A DNA stretch of 64,000 bases from an uncultured Dorea sp. Its GTDB lineage: Bacteria > Bacillota > Clostridia > Lachnospirales > Lachnospiraceae. The first letter of the stretch is position 1. Each line of letters starts with the position of its first letter. Made by a program: the position numbers and the translations under genes. The notes under the pieces are model-generated. The model saw nothing but the letters and a program-made list of their open reading frames with translations. It ran no database searches and had not been told where the DNA came from. Below, piece by piece: positions 9,026-17,593 of this stretch. The stretch covers positions 19,816 through 83,815 of the forward strand of contig CAJTOH010000014.1 in assembly GCA_910577685.1 (NCBI GenBank). Direction: 5' to 3'.

Positions 9026-10261
9026 ATGGAAATGCTGAAACGAAATACCGTGATAGAACAGATTAAAAAAGCTGCGAGTGAGGCGCAGACGTATTTGACG
9101 AAAATCAGAAGAGAGCTTCATCAGTACCCGGAGCTTGGTGTGGATTTGCCTGTGACCCATGAGATTATCAGCAGGGAGCTTAAGAAAATCCCGGGGCTTG
9201 ACGTTTATGAGCATAAGGCGGGCGGCTTTGGAATCATTGCCCTCATGCGGGGCGAAAAGCCGGAGGGAAAGACGGTTCTTCTGAGGGCGGATATTGATGG
9301 GCTTCCCATAGAGGAAAAGGTGGATTGTGAATATAAGTCAAAGAATACGGGGTGTATGCATGCCTGCGGCCACGACGGACACGCCGCGTGGCTCATTGGC
9401 GCGGCTAAGATTCTGTCAAGGCTTCGAAGCGAATGGGGAGGCTGTATTAAGTTCGTATTCCAGCCGGGGGAGGAGGTCGGCAAGGGGGCCGACGTTCTGA
9501 TTGACGAGGATAAGGTTTTGGAAGACCCGGCTGTGGATATGGCATTCGCCGCCCATGGGTGGCCTTCCGTTGAGAGCGGCAGGATTGGAATTGCCAGAAG
9601 GTATGCCTTCGGCTGCGTAGGGTCTTTCCGGGTGAAGGTCATTGGAAGGAAGGGGCATGCGTCCTGGCCGGAGCAGACCATTGACCCTATCGCCGCGGCG
9701 GGTGAGATTTACCAGCATATTCCGGCAATCCTTGCAAGAAAGATTGGAGGTACGGCTTCTAAGGTTATGTCCGTGACCTATATGCAGGCGGGGGACCCTA
9801 AAGTGCGGAACATTATCCCCACAGTATGCGAGTTCGGGGGTACTATGAGGGCGGTTAAGACGGAGACTCTTGAAATCATGGGCAGGGAATTGAGAAAAGA
9901 GGCGGAGGCAGTCTGCGGCGTCTATGGGGCTTCCTGCGAGGTGGACGTGCAGGTTCACGGCGGCGCGGTGGAGAATGCGCCTCACCTTCTTGAGGGGGTC
10001 AGAAGGGCTGCCGCTCAGATTCTCGGGCAGGAACAGGCGTATATAATTGAGGAAGATAATCTTGGCGGGGAAAATTTTGCAGAATACAGCGCGAAAGTTC
10101 CCTCTGTCTATATGTTTATCGGAATCAAGCCGGAAGGCGAGACGGAGGTTTTGGGGCTTCACAGCCCCAAATACCGGTTTGACGACGGGGTTCTTGCAAA
10201 AGCGGCGGGGGTATTTGCGGCTCTTGGGTACTTTGGCTGTATGGGGGAATTGGATAAATAA
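9026..10261 (+). CDS. M20 family metallo-amidohydrolase (aminoacylase/hippurate hydrolase type)
   Basis: This 411-residue enzyme belongs to the M20D amidase/aminoacylase family. It should hydrolyse an N-acyl amino acid or a similar amide using a two-metal site. Visible motifs are LLRADIDGLP (about residue 90), HACGHDGH (about 113-120) and FQPGEEVGKGA (about 148), the usual metal ligands and catalytic Glu. The lid (dimerisation) domain spans about 185-300. It follows an amino-acid ABC transporter, so it may release an amino acid from the imported compound. The exact substrate cannot be told from sequence. Confidence 0.9.
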   Translation: MEMLKRNTVIEQIKKAASEAQTYLTKIRRELHQYPELGVDLPVTHEIISRELKKIPGLDVYEHKAGGFGIIALMRGEKPEGKTVLLRADIDGLPIEEKVDCEYKSKNTGCMHACGHDGHAAWLIGAAKILSRLRSEWGGCIKFVFQPGEEVGKGADVLIDEDKVLEDPAVDMAFAAHGWPSVESGRIGIARRYAFGCVGSFRVKVIGRKGHASWPEQTIDPIAAAGEIYQHIPAILARKIGGTASKVMSVTYMQAGDPKVRNIIPTVCEFGGTMRAVKTETLEIMGRELRKEAEAVCGVYGASCEVDVQVHGGAVENAPHLLEGVRRAAAQILGQEQAYIIEEDNLGGENFAEYSAKVPSVYMFIGIKPEGETEVLGLHSPKYRFDDGVLAKAAGVFAALGYFGCMGELDK

Positions 10262-10343
10262 CATATAGATATTATCTATAAATACCGGCTGAAAGGGCTA
10301 AAATCTATTTGACAGATGCAATTTTCTAGGAAATAATATTCAT

Positions 10344-11465
10344 ATGGGGTGGATGAATATGTTTGCGATTGAGAATTGTTACAGAATTATATTTGAAGCA
10401 ATGCTCGAAGATTCTATATTTATGTGCATCGCTAAGAGGATTGAGGAATATACGGGGGCAGGGGTCGCGTTTGTGGCAGGGACAGGGAAGGTTCTCGCCT
10501 GTTCCTGCATTTGTGCAAAGCTGTTTCCTGTGTCTGCCGGGAAGGGGCATCTTACTTTTGAGGATTATGGATTGATTCGGGACAGGCAGGAGTTGGACGG
10601 CAGGCTTTGGTGCGTCACGCCTGTGTATGGAGGGAAGATAGCCATTGGCTATGTGGTGCTGATGTATGGAGAGAAAGAGGAGGAAGGCGCTTTTCAGGAA
10701 TTAGGAGGCATTCTGGCGCAGAATGTGAAGCGGTATTTTCAGGAGGAGCAGAAACAGTATTTGTTCTGCCAGCCTCTAAATGAACATATGGCCGGATGGA
10801 CGCTTTTTGAGGAGGATGCTTCAGGGTTTTTGGAGAAATATGGTTTCCCTTTGGGGAGCTATCTTGTGGTCTCATTTTTCAAGAAGGAAGGCAGATTAGC
10901 GGCCGTTTTGCGAGGGCTTTGGAAGTGTTTGTATATTTATGAAGAGCGGGACGAGATTTTCGTGCTGCTGTACCAGTTGAGGGAGCAGGACGTCTCTCTT
11001 ATCTATGGGGCTATTGAGGCGGAAAAAGAAAGCTGCTGTGTCAGTGAGGTGTTTTCGGATATCCGTCTGCTTAAGGACAAGAAGAAGATTTTGCAGAGGA
11101 TGGCGCGGGTTAGGGATTCACGGGAGAAGGCTTTTGTGCGCCGGGAGAAGGAGTGGTCTATGCGGGGCATGTACACGTATACGGCTTCTCTGATTGAGAA
11201 GGCGGGGCTTAGGGATTACTCTATTGAGGAGCTGATTTTAGAGGATGAGAGAAATAACACGGAGCTGTACCATACCCTTAAGACCTATCTTCTCTGTGGA
11301 AATAATGTTACGGCTGCGGCAAAAAGGCTGCACATTCACAGGAATACCTTGGTTTATCGGCTGAAGCAGATTAAGGAGTGTATTGAGGCGGATATGAATG
11401 ATTTTGAGGTATCCAGAGAGTTGCTTGCTTTTATTATGATGTATGATATTGCGGGATGGGATTAA
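10344..11465 (+). CDS. PucR-type transcriptional regulator
   Basis: This protein of up to 373 residues has a C-terminal PucR-type helix-turn-helix near residues 318-345 (NNVTAAAKRLHIHRNTLVYRL). The N-terminal part looks like a sensory region of mixed alpha/beta character. The start is uncertain: ATG codons at 10344, 10353 and 10359 are in frame, and GGGGTGG at 10347-10352 could serve the last. A TTGACA box at 10309-10314 with AATAAT at 10332-10337 is a candidate promoter. PucR proteins usually control nearby catabolic genes, so the transporter/hydrolase cluster upstream is the likely target. It is nine bases upstream of a second regulator. Confidence 0.85.
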   Translation: MGWMNMFAIENCYRIIFEAMLEDSIFMCIAKRIEEYTGAGVAFVAGTGKVLACSCICAKLFPVSAGKGHLTFEDYGLIRDRQELDGRLWCVTPVYGGKIAIGYVVLMYGEKEEEGAFQELGGILAQNVKRYFQEEQKQYLFCQPLNEHMAGWTLFEEDASGFLEKYGFPLGSYLVVSFFKKEGRLAAVLRGLWKCLYIYEERDEIFVLLYQLREQDVSLIYGAIEAEKESCCVSEVFSDIRLLKDKKKILQRMARVRDSREKAFVRREKEWSMRGMYTYTASLIEKAGLRDYSIEELILEDERNNTELYHTLKTYLLCGNNVTAAAKRLHIHRNTLVYRLKQIKECIEADMNDFEVSRELLAFIMMYDIAGWD

Positions 11466-11473
11466 GGAGTTAG

Positions 11474-13642
11474 ATGCAGGTTATGAGGATTGAACGGGAG
11501 CTGCCGGAGATTTTTGAGGAGTTCGGTGAGCAGAGAAAGACGGCTTTTTTGGAAATTAAGGAGTTTAAGGACAGGGGGATTCCTGTCGTGGGTATGTATT
11601 GTGCGTATTTCCCGCCGGAGCTTGCCATTGCCGCGGGAGCCGTCCCTGTGGCGCTGTGTTCGTTTGCGCAAGAGACTATTCCTACGGCGGAGCGGTTCAT
11701 GCCCCAGAGTATGTGTCCGCTGGTGAAGTCCAGCTATGGCTTTGCGGTGGAGGATAAATGCCCTCTTTTTCATTTTGCTGATTTGGTAATCGGTGAGACT
11801 ACCTGCGACGGTAAGAAGAAGATGTATGAGATGATGACGGAATTTAAGCCTGTTCATGTTATGGAGCTTCCAAACAGCCAGTCTGAGCGTGGGTATGAGT
11901 TTTGGCGGGGCGAGGTAATCCGCGCCAAGGAGTTTTTGGAGGAGTTTTTCCATGTGGTTATTACGGAGGAAATGCTTCGGGATGCGGTGAGGCTTAACAA
12001 TCGGATTCGCAGGTCTCTTAAGTCTCTGTGCGATGTGATGAGGCTTAATCCTGCGCCTGTTTTGGGGGAGGATATTCAGAAGCTGGTTCTTGGAAGTAAG
12101 TATCGTTTTGACTTTCAGACGACGCCGGATCTTGTGGCAGGCGTGCGGGAGAAGATTCTTGAGGAATACGGCCAAGGGAAAATGTTAGAGCAGAGGGTGC
12201 GGATTCTGGTGACGGGCTGCCCCGTGGGAGGGGACAGCCTGAAAGTGATACGTGCAATCGAGCAGAACGGCGGCGTTGTGGTTGCGACGGAAAACTGCAG
12301 CGGCGTGCGCGCCCTTTCAAGGATGGTGGAAGAGGACACGGAGGATATTTACGGGGCGATTGCAAGAAAGTATCTGGCAACGGGCTGCTCTATTATGACG
12401 CCTAACGATAACCGGATTGAGCTGCTTAGCGAGATTATCGACGAGTACCAAGTGGAAGGCGTGGTGGAGGTGATTCTAAGAGGGTGCCATTCTACCGGGG
12501 CGGAGTCTTTTTATATCCGCAAATTTGTGAATGAGGAGAAGCATCTTCCTTATATTGCGGTTGATACAGATTATTCCAACGCGGATTCGGGGCAGATTGC
12601 CACGAGGCTGACCGCGTTTATTGAGATGATTCTGGAGGAAGGTCTTAGGGAAAAGCCTGTGGACATGAATGACTGCTATAAAATTGTGCTGTCGGGAACG
12701 AACAGAGGGTGCTCGGAGCAGGAGATTCTTGAGGATATCTGGAAGTATACGGGAATACCTATCGGTGAGTTTGATAAGGAGGGGCGTTTGGCTGCCTGCG
12801 CGGGGCTTGACGGAGAACCTCATGGGGATGGGGTATTTGCGGTTGAAAGGGATTTGCCCGAGGGACAGGGGAGGATTGCTGCGTATGCGGCGTCCCAAAA
12901 GCTGAGGAAGCTGGCGGCGCAGGTGGTGGATATCTTGGTTCGAAGTTATAATATGAGGAGACAGTTTTCGCTGGGTGAGAAGTGCGGGCAGCCGGATTAT
13001 CTCTGGGTTGCGGCGGAATGTAGCGGGGATTTGGAGAGAATTTATGAGGCCGTTAGGATGGAGGAGGAATTTCACGGAAAACCGGAGAAGCCTGACGGCA
13101 AGCGGATGTTTGTGTCTTGTATACGGGGCAGGGACGACAGGAAACGTCTGATTGACGTGTGCAGGGAGTGTATGCGGGGGCAGGACGGGCAGGTTGTGGT
13201 AGGCAACGGCTTTCAGGATGCGTCGGGCAAGGAAGAGAACGGCAGGCTTCAGGAGCGGGTCCTTATGCTTGCCAGAGAGAAGAAGGAGCGTGGAAACGTA
13301 CGGCTGACTGAGAATTTTTATTATGAGCTTGCCGTGGATTGTATGAGTGAGAAGATGGAGCTTGCCTCTCTGTATCCGGAGGAGCTTAAAAAGCTTCAGC
13401 GGGAAGGGGCGGAGAAATGGAAGGAGCTTTTTGAGACGCTTTACTGGTATCTGCGGATGAAGCGCAACGTGGCTTCTACCGCGGCTAGGATGAAGCTGCA
13501 CCGTAATACGCTGCTTCCGCGGATTGCCAGACTGAATGAGATGATAGAGGTGGATGAGATGGAAGGGGCGGATTGTGAGAGGCTTCTGCTTGTGATGGAG
13601 GTGGAACGCCGGAAGAGGCTTGCGGGCGTCTGGGATTTATAG
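11474..13642 (+). CDS. Fusion of a 2-hydroxyacyl-CoA dehydratase (HgdB/double-cubane) domain with a PucR-type HTH
   Basis: This 722-residue protein joins two unlike parts. Residues 1 to about 390 match the HgdB/HgdC-like family (2-hydroxyacyl-CoA dehydratase component or double-cubane cluster protein). Conserved Cys sites are visible in MCPLVK (about 80), KCPLFH (about 96), TTCDGKKKMYE (Cys about 111) and TGCPVGGDS (about 250). Residues about 400-722 look like a CdaR/PucR regulator, with an HTH near 659-695 (NVASTAARMKLHRNTLLPRI). I infer a transcription factor that senses redox state or a metabolite through an iron-sulfur cluster. It follows another PucR-type gene by nine bases, so the two are likely cotranscribed. 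The enzyme half might instead be catalytic. Confidence 0.8.
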   Translation: MQVMRIERELPEIFEEFGEQRKTAFLEIKEFKDRGIPVVGMYCAYFPPELAIAAGAVPVALCSFAQETIPTAERFMPQSMCPLVKSSYGFAVEDKCPLFHFADLVIGETTCDGKKKMYEMMTEFKPVHVMELPNSQSERGYEFWRGEVIRAKEFLEEFFHVVITEEMLRDAVRLNNRIRRSLKSLCDVMRLNPAPVLGEDIQKLVLGSKYRFDFQTTPDLVAGVREKILEEYGQGKMLEQRVRILVTGCPVGGDSLKVIRAIEQNGGVVVATENCSGVRALSRMVEEDTEDIYGAIARKYLATGCSIMTPNDNRIELLSEIIDEYQVEGVVEVILRGCHSTGAESFYIRKFVNEEKHLPYIAVDTDYSNADSGQIATRLTAFIEMILEEGLREKPVDMNDCYKIVLSGTNRGCSEQEILEDIWKYTGIPIGEFDKEGRLAACAGLDGEPHGDGVFAVERDLPEGQGRIAAYAASQKLRKLAAQVVDILVRSYNMRRQFSLGEKCGQPDYLWVAAECSGDLERIYEAVRMEEEFHGKPEKPDGKRMFVSCIRGRDDRKRLIDVCRECMRGQDGQVVVGNGFQDASGKEENGRLQERVLMLAREKKERGNVRLTENFYYELAVDCMSEKMELASLYPEELKKLQREGAEKWKELFETLYWYLRMKRNVASTAARMKLHRNTLLPRIARLNEMIEVDEMEGADCERLLLVMEVERRKRLAGVWDL

Positions 13643-13681
13643 GAATGTCGAAAAAAGTCGTAAAAAGTCGAAGAGAAATCC

Positions 13682-13710
13682 TTGAAAAAAAAGAAAAGAG
13701 GGAATATAAT
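13682..13710 (+). promoter_or_regulatory. Strong sigma-A-like promoter upstream of the DUF3800 gene
   Basis: TTGAAA at 13682-13687 and TATAAT at 13705-13710 are separated by 17 bases. A start near 13717 would give a short structured leader before the hairpin at 13772-13796. Confidence 0.6.
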
Positions 13711-13716
13711 AAAGAA

Positions 13717-13796
13717 AAGATAGATAGTGACGTCACTACAGGGCTGGTCGAGAGACCCTGGTCCACCAAAAGGCGGGGAATTTCCTCGCCATTTTT
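13717..13796 (+). ncRNA. Possible short structured RNA or attenuated leader
   Basis: The predicted transcript contains a 12-base palindrome (AGTGACGTCACT), a GGTC-GAGA-GACC hairpin with a GNRA tetraloop, and a final 9-bp GC-rich stem followed by ATTTTTG. The final stem looks like an intrinsic terminator. I do not recognise an RNA family. It may be a small RNA or a leader that controls the DUF3800 gene 37 bases downstream. Confidence 0.4.
13772..13796 (+). terminator. Intrinsic terminator or attenuator before the DUF3800 gene
   Basis: Nine-base arms at 13772-13780 and 13782-13790 pair with one G-U; the top of the stem must open to give a loop. ATTTTTG follows. It ends either transcription from the upstream regulators or the short leader RNA. 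Confidence 0.65.
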
Positions 13797-13833
13797 GTTA
13801 CATAGAAGGATTCATAAAAAAAGAGAGAGATTC

Positions 13834-14490
13834 ATGAAAGAAAAGATTTTAAGTGTTTTTATTGATGAATCCGGTGATTTTGGTCCTTATGATTCTCATT
13901 CCCCGTTCTATTTAGTTTCTATGGTTCTGCATAATCAGAGAGTTGATATCACAAAGAATATTGATGAACTTGAAAATCATATGAGGAATCTTGGATATAA
14001 GCAGCATGCTATCCATACAGGATCGTTAATACGTCGGGAGTCTGTGTATACAAATGATGATATTGACGAGCGAAGACGGCTCTTTCATGCTTTGTTCCAT
14101 TTTACAAGAAGATTAGATATCAGATATGTCTGTGTTAAGATTAAAAAGAGAGAATGTCCGGATGTCGTTGCTTTAACTTCTAAAGTATCCGGCGCTATTA
14201 CCGATTTGCTTAGAATATATCAAGAGTTTTGGGAACAATTTGACCATATCATAGTTTACTATGACAATGGGCAGGTTGAGCTTACAAAACTTCTGACTTC
14301 TATTTTTCATACGCTCTATGTTCAGGTAGAGTTTCGGAAAGTAAAACCCGTGAATTACAAACTTTTTCAAGTTGCCGATTTGATATGCACTATGGAGCTT
14401 CTTATAGAAAAGGCGGATTCTAACGCATTTTCCCGGTCTGAGAAAACTTTTTTTGGTTCTGTCCGTGATTTCAGGAAAAATTATTTATAA
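13834..14490 (+). CDS. DUF3800 family protein
   Basis: The product is 218 residues from ATG 13834. The reading frame stays open upstream to 13645, but that stretch holds a promoter and a terminator-like hairpin, and family proteins start just before the conserved IDESGDFG motif (residues 9-16 here). The family has an RNase H-like look, with an N-terminal Asp/Glu-Ser-Gly motif, an internal YYDNGQ strand and a C-terminal QVADLICT motif. No biochemical role is established to my knowledge. The ribosome binding site is weak. It stands alone between a regulator pair and a sugar kinase. Confidence 0.75.
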   Translation: MKEKILSVFIDESGDFGPYDSHSPFYLVSMVLHNQRVDITKNIDELENHMRNLGYKQHAIHTGSLIRRESVYTNDDIDERRRLFHALFHFTRRLDIRYVCVKIKKRECPDVVALTSKVSGAITDLLRIYQEFWEQFDHIIVYYDNGQVELTKLLTSIFHTLYVQVEFRKVKPVNYKLFQVADLICTMELLIEKADSNAFSRSEKTFFGSVRDFRKNYL

Positions 14491-14567
14491 AACTGTCCCC
14501 CTTTAAAAATTCACTGTCATATGTTAAAATATTTACAAACTTGAAATGGAAAGAAGGAGACTGGTGT

Positions 14568-15527
14568 ATGGACAAATTATATGATGTAACTGCATTAGGT
14601 GAGATGTTAATTGATTTTACGATGAATGGAAAGAGCGAGCAGGGGAATAATCTATTTGAGGCATGTCCCGGCGGAGCGCCCTGTAATGTGCTTGCAATGC
14701 TGAATAAACTTGGAAGAAAGACGGCGTTTATCGGGAAGGTTGGCGAGGACCAGTTTGGACGTCTGCTGAAAGGTACGATTGACGAGCTTGGAATTGAGAC
14801 GAGGGGATTGATTCTGGATAAGGAGATTCCTACTACGCTGGCATTCGTACATACGTTTCCGGACGGCGACAGGGAGTTTTCTTTCTACCGCAAGCCCGGG
14901 GCGGATATGATGCTGGCGGAAGCTGAGGTGGATTTTGACCTGATACGTCAGTCGAAGGTCTTCCATTTCGGGACTCTGTCTATGACGGATGAGCCTGTGA
15001 AGGCGGCCACGAAAAAGGCTTTGGAGGCTGCCAAGGAAGCGGGCTGCCTGATTACTTTCGACCCGAACTTACGTCCTCCGCTGTGGCGTTCCCTTGATGA
15101 GGCGAAGGAGCAGATGGAGTATGGTTTCCGGTATTGTGATGTGCTTAAGATTTCGGATAATGAGATTCAGTTTGTCTCCGGAAAGGAAGATTATGATGAG
15201 GGAATACGTTATCTGCAGGAGAAGTACCAGATTCCGTTGATTTTCCTGACCATGGGGAAGGACGGAAGCAGGGCGTATTACAAGGATTTGCGCGTAGAAA
15301 GGAAAGGATTCTCTGTGAAGGCGATTGAGACCACAGGGGCAGGGGATACTTTCTGCGGATGTGCCATTAACGGGGTGCTGACCCATGGACTTGAGAATCT
15401 GACCCAGGAGGCGCTGGGGGATATCCTGACTTATGCCAACGCCGGAGCGGCGCTGATTACCATGAAGAAGGGAGCAATCCGTTCTATGCCGAATCTGGAA
15501 GATATTGAGAAACTTTTGGAAGGTTAG
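14568..15527 (+). CDS. PfkB family carbohydrate kinase (fructokinase-like)
   Basis: This 319-residue cytoplasmic kinase should phosphorylate a sugar, probably fructose, using ATP. ATG 14568 is chosen because GAAGGAG lies eight to nine bases upstream. The N-terminal PfkB signature is in GGAPCNVLAMLNKLG (about residues 35-50). The C-terminal signature ETTGAGDTFCG (about 255-265) carries the catalytic Asp and anion hole. Length is typical. There is no sugar transporter next to it. Confidence 0.85.
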   Translation: MDKLYDVTALGEMLIDFTMNGKSEQGNNLFEACPGGAPCNVLAMLNKLGRKTAFIGKVGEDQFGRLLKGTIDELGIETRGLILDKEIPTTLAFVHTFPDGDREFSFYRKPGADMMLAEAEVDFDLIRQSKVFHFGTLSMTDEPVKAATKKALEAAKEAGCLITFDPNLRPPLWRSLDEAKEQMEYGFRYCDVLKISDNEIQFVSGKEDYDEGIRYLQEKYQIPLIFLTMGKDGSRAYYKDLRVERKGFSVKAIETTGAGDTFCGCAINGVLTHGLENLTQEALGDILTYANAGAALITMKKGAIRSMPNLEDIEKLLEG

Positions 15528-15597
15528 TGTTTTGACTGCATTAGTGGAGCTGGTTTAGGCATGCTGCCTGACCATGAGAACGGAGTGTGAACGGATT

Positions 15598-15831
15598 ATG
15601 AGAGTAGACCGGTTTAAGATGGAGCGGGAAGGACTTGTGGAGGAAGGCCAGGAGGTAGAGATTAGCGAGAGGAGCGCTGTGACAGGGCAGTATACCTATC
15701 TGGTGGAGCCGTCCATTGCCATGTCGGGAATCTACAGGACAAGCGAGAGACTGCATGCCCGCCGGGGAGTTATTCAGAAGATTGAGAAGACTGACAAGGG
15801 GTTCTATCTGTTGGTTGAGACGGAAGGGTAG
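15598..15831 (+). CDS. Small conserved-looking protein of unknown function
   Basis: The protein is about 77 residues, soluble and charged. ATG 15598 has GGAG about ten bases upstream; a start at ATG 15574 would give 85 residues but lacks a ribosome binding site. A run of beta-strand-like segments (QYTYLVEPSIAMSG, RRGVIQKIEKTDKGFYLLVE) suggests a small beta-barrel. It follows the sugar kinase and precedes a membrane-anchored protein. I do not recognise a family. Confidence 0.55.
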   Translation: MRVDRFKMEREGLVEEGQEVEISERSAVTGQYTYLVEPSIAMSGIYRTSERLHARRGVIQKIEKTDKGFYLLVETEG

Positions 15832-15956
15832 AAGGCGGCCTGTTTTCCTTTAAGGGACAGGCAGAGCTTTTCGGGCAAGTCGTCCGTTGACATCGTATGA
15901 AAAAGCACATATAATAAAAAGTAGGAAATGATATAGAAAGAGTGGGGACCGGACAG

Positions 15957-16415
15957 ATGATTGCGAAGAATGACGAAGTAAAGAGGAGTAAAATATGGAG
16001 AATCGTTACTGCGGTTTCGACAGTCGTAATCATTGTGGGGGTTGTCCTGCTGCTTACGAAGTTGTTTACCACGAATCCGCTGGAGGGAGAATGGGCGGAC
16101 GAAGACGGAAGTTTTAATATGTCTATTTTGAAGAATGGCTCTATGGTGATTACCATTCCCGAGGAGGGCGCGGACTTGAGCGTGGATGTGGACATGAAAT
16201 ATACGCTGAATAAGGATGAGAAGACGATTACTATTACTCCGGATGAGGCGGGATTTCAGAAGTTGGCTGACAAGACGGGAGGACAGTATACGGAGGAAGA
16301 GATTCGTCAGGCTTTGTCCACTGTGATTACGACTTTTGATTACAGTGTAGACCAAGAACAGCTTACCTTGACGGAGCGTGAGTACGGCGAGCAGTTAGTT
16401 TTGATAAAAGAGTGA
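15957..16415 (+). CDS. Membrane-anchored small protein of unknown function
   Basis: About 152 residues from ATG 15957 (GTG 15942 is an in-frame alternative). One hydrophobic segment near residues 16-38 (TAVSTVVIIVGVVLLL) is flanked by basic residues, giving a single-span protein with its C-terminal part outside. The outer part begins with a GEWADEDGSF segment typical of lipocalin-like bacterial proteins and has repeated short strands. The function is unknown. A clear terminator follows, so it ends its transcript. Confidence 0.6.
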   Translation: MIAKNDEVKRSKIWRIVTAVSTVVIIVGVVLLLTKLFTTNPLEGEWADEDGSFNMSILKNGSMVITIPEEGADLSVDVDMKYTLNKDEKTITITPDEAGFQKLADKTGGQYTEEEIRQALSTVITTFDYSVDQEQLTLTEREYGEQLVLIKE

Positions 16416-16422
16416 TAGGTTT

Positions 16423-16464
16423 ACCCCTCTATCTGGCTTAAATGTGCGGTAGAGGGGGTTTTTG
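16423..16464 (+). terminator. Intrinsic terminator before ispG
   Basis: Arms ACCCCTCTA (16423-16431) and TAGAGGGGGT (16450-16459) pair, followed by a T-run to 16463. It ends the membrane-protein transcript. Confidence 0.85.
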
Positions 16465-16537
16465 TCAATAGGAATCCGTAACAGTGAAGCCGGCAGGCCA
16501 AACTGTTGCATTAAGATAGAAAGGGGTAAGATGCGGT

Positions 16538-17593
16538 ATGTACAGAGATGAGACGAGAAAGGTTCGGATTGGAGACGTCACAATCGGGGGCGGAAGCCCT
16601 ATTGCTATCCAGTCTATGACGAATACTAAGACGGAGGACGCGGAGGCGACGGCGGAGCAGATTTTGGCTCTTGAGAAGGCGGGCTGTGAGATTATCCGCT
16701 GTGCTGTGCCTACCATGGAGGCGGCGCAGGCTATAGGGAGGATTAGGGAGAGAATCCATATCCCGCTGGTTGCGGACATTCATTTTGATTACCGGCTGGC
16801 TATTGCCGCCATTGAGAATGGGGCGGATAAGATTCGTATTAACCCTGGCAATATTGGGGACGCCGATAGGGTACAGGCAGTGGTGGACAAAGCGAAGGAG
16901 CGTCAGATTCCTATAAGGATAGGGGTCAACAGCGGTTCTTTGGAGAAGTCTTTGGTGGAGCGGTATGGAGGCGTGACTGCCGAGGGTCTGGCCCAAAGCG
17001 CAATGGACAAGGTACATATGATTGAGAATATGGGGTATGACAATCTGGTGGTGAGTATTAAATCTTCGGACGTGATGATGTGTGTGAAGGCCCATGAGAT
17101 GATTGCCAGGGAGTGTCCTTATCCGCTGCATGTGGGTATTACGGAGGCCGGAACCCTTCTTGCGGGAAATATTAAGTCCTCCATCGGGTTGGGGCTGATT
17201 CTAAGCCAGGGTATCGGTGATACCATACGTGTGTCGCTGACCGGCGCGCCTGTGGAGGAGATTCGGTCCGGGAAGATAATCCTTAAGACGCTGGGGCTGC
17301 GGCAAGGAGGGATTGAGGTGGTTTCCTGTCCTACCTGCGGCAGGACGAAGATTGACTTAATCGGCCTTGCGAATCAGGTGGAGGATATGGTGGAGGATAT
17401 CCCGCTGAATATCAAGGTGGCCGTCATGGGATGCGTGGTCAATGGTCCGGGAGAGGCGAAAGAGGCGGACATTGGGATTGCGGGCGGTATCGGTGAGGGG
17501 CTGTTGATTAAGAAGGGCGAGGTCGTTAAGAAAGTTAAGGAAGACCAGCTATTAGAGACGTTGAGACAGGAGTTGTTGAACTGGAATGAGTAA
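16538..17593 (+). CDS. ispG: 4-hydroxy-3-methylbut-2-en-1-yl diphosphate synthase (IspG)
   Basis: This 351-residue enzyme carries out the penultimate step of the MEP isoprenoid pathway, reducing MEcPP to HMBPP with a [4Fe-4S] cluster. The N-terminal TIM-barrel signature GGGSPIAIQSMTNT is present. The cluster ligands are visible in SCPTCGR (about residue 265) and MGCVVNGPGE (about 300). Its stop overlaps the polC start by eight bases, so the two are probably cotranslated. It completes a housekeeping region with no sign of damage. Confidence 0.97.
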   Translation: MYRDETRKVRIGDVTIGGGSPIAIQSMTNTKTEDAEATAEQILALEKAGCEIIRCAVPTMEAAQAIGRIRERIHIPLVADIHFDYRLAIAAIENGADKIRINPGNIGDADRVQAVVDKAKERQIPIRIGVNSGSLEKSLVERYGGVTAEGLAQSAMDKVHMIENMGYDNLVVSIKSSDVMMCVKAHEMIARECPYPLHVGITEAGTLLAGNIKSSIGLGLILSQGIGDTIRVSLTGAPVEEIRSGKIILKTLGLRQGGIEVVSCPTCGRTKIDLIGLANQVEDMVEDIPLNIKVAVMGCVVNGPGEAKEADIGIAGGIGEGLLIKKGEVVKKVKEDQLLETLRQELLNWNE

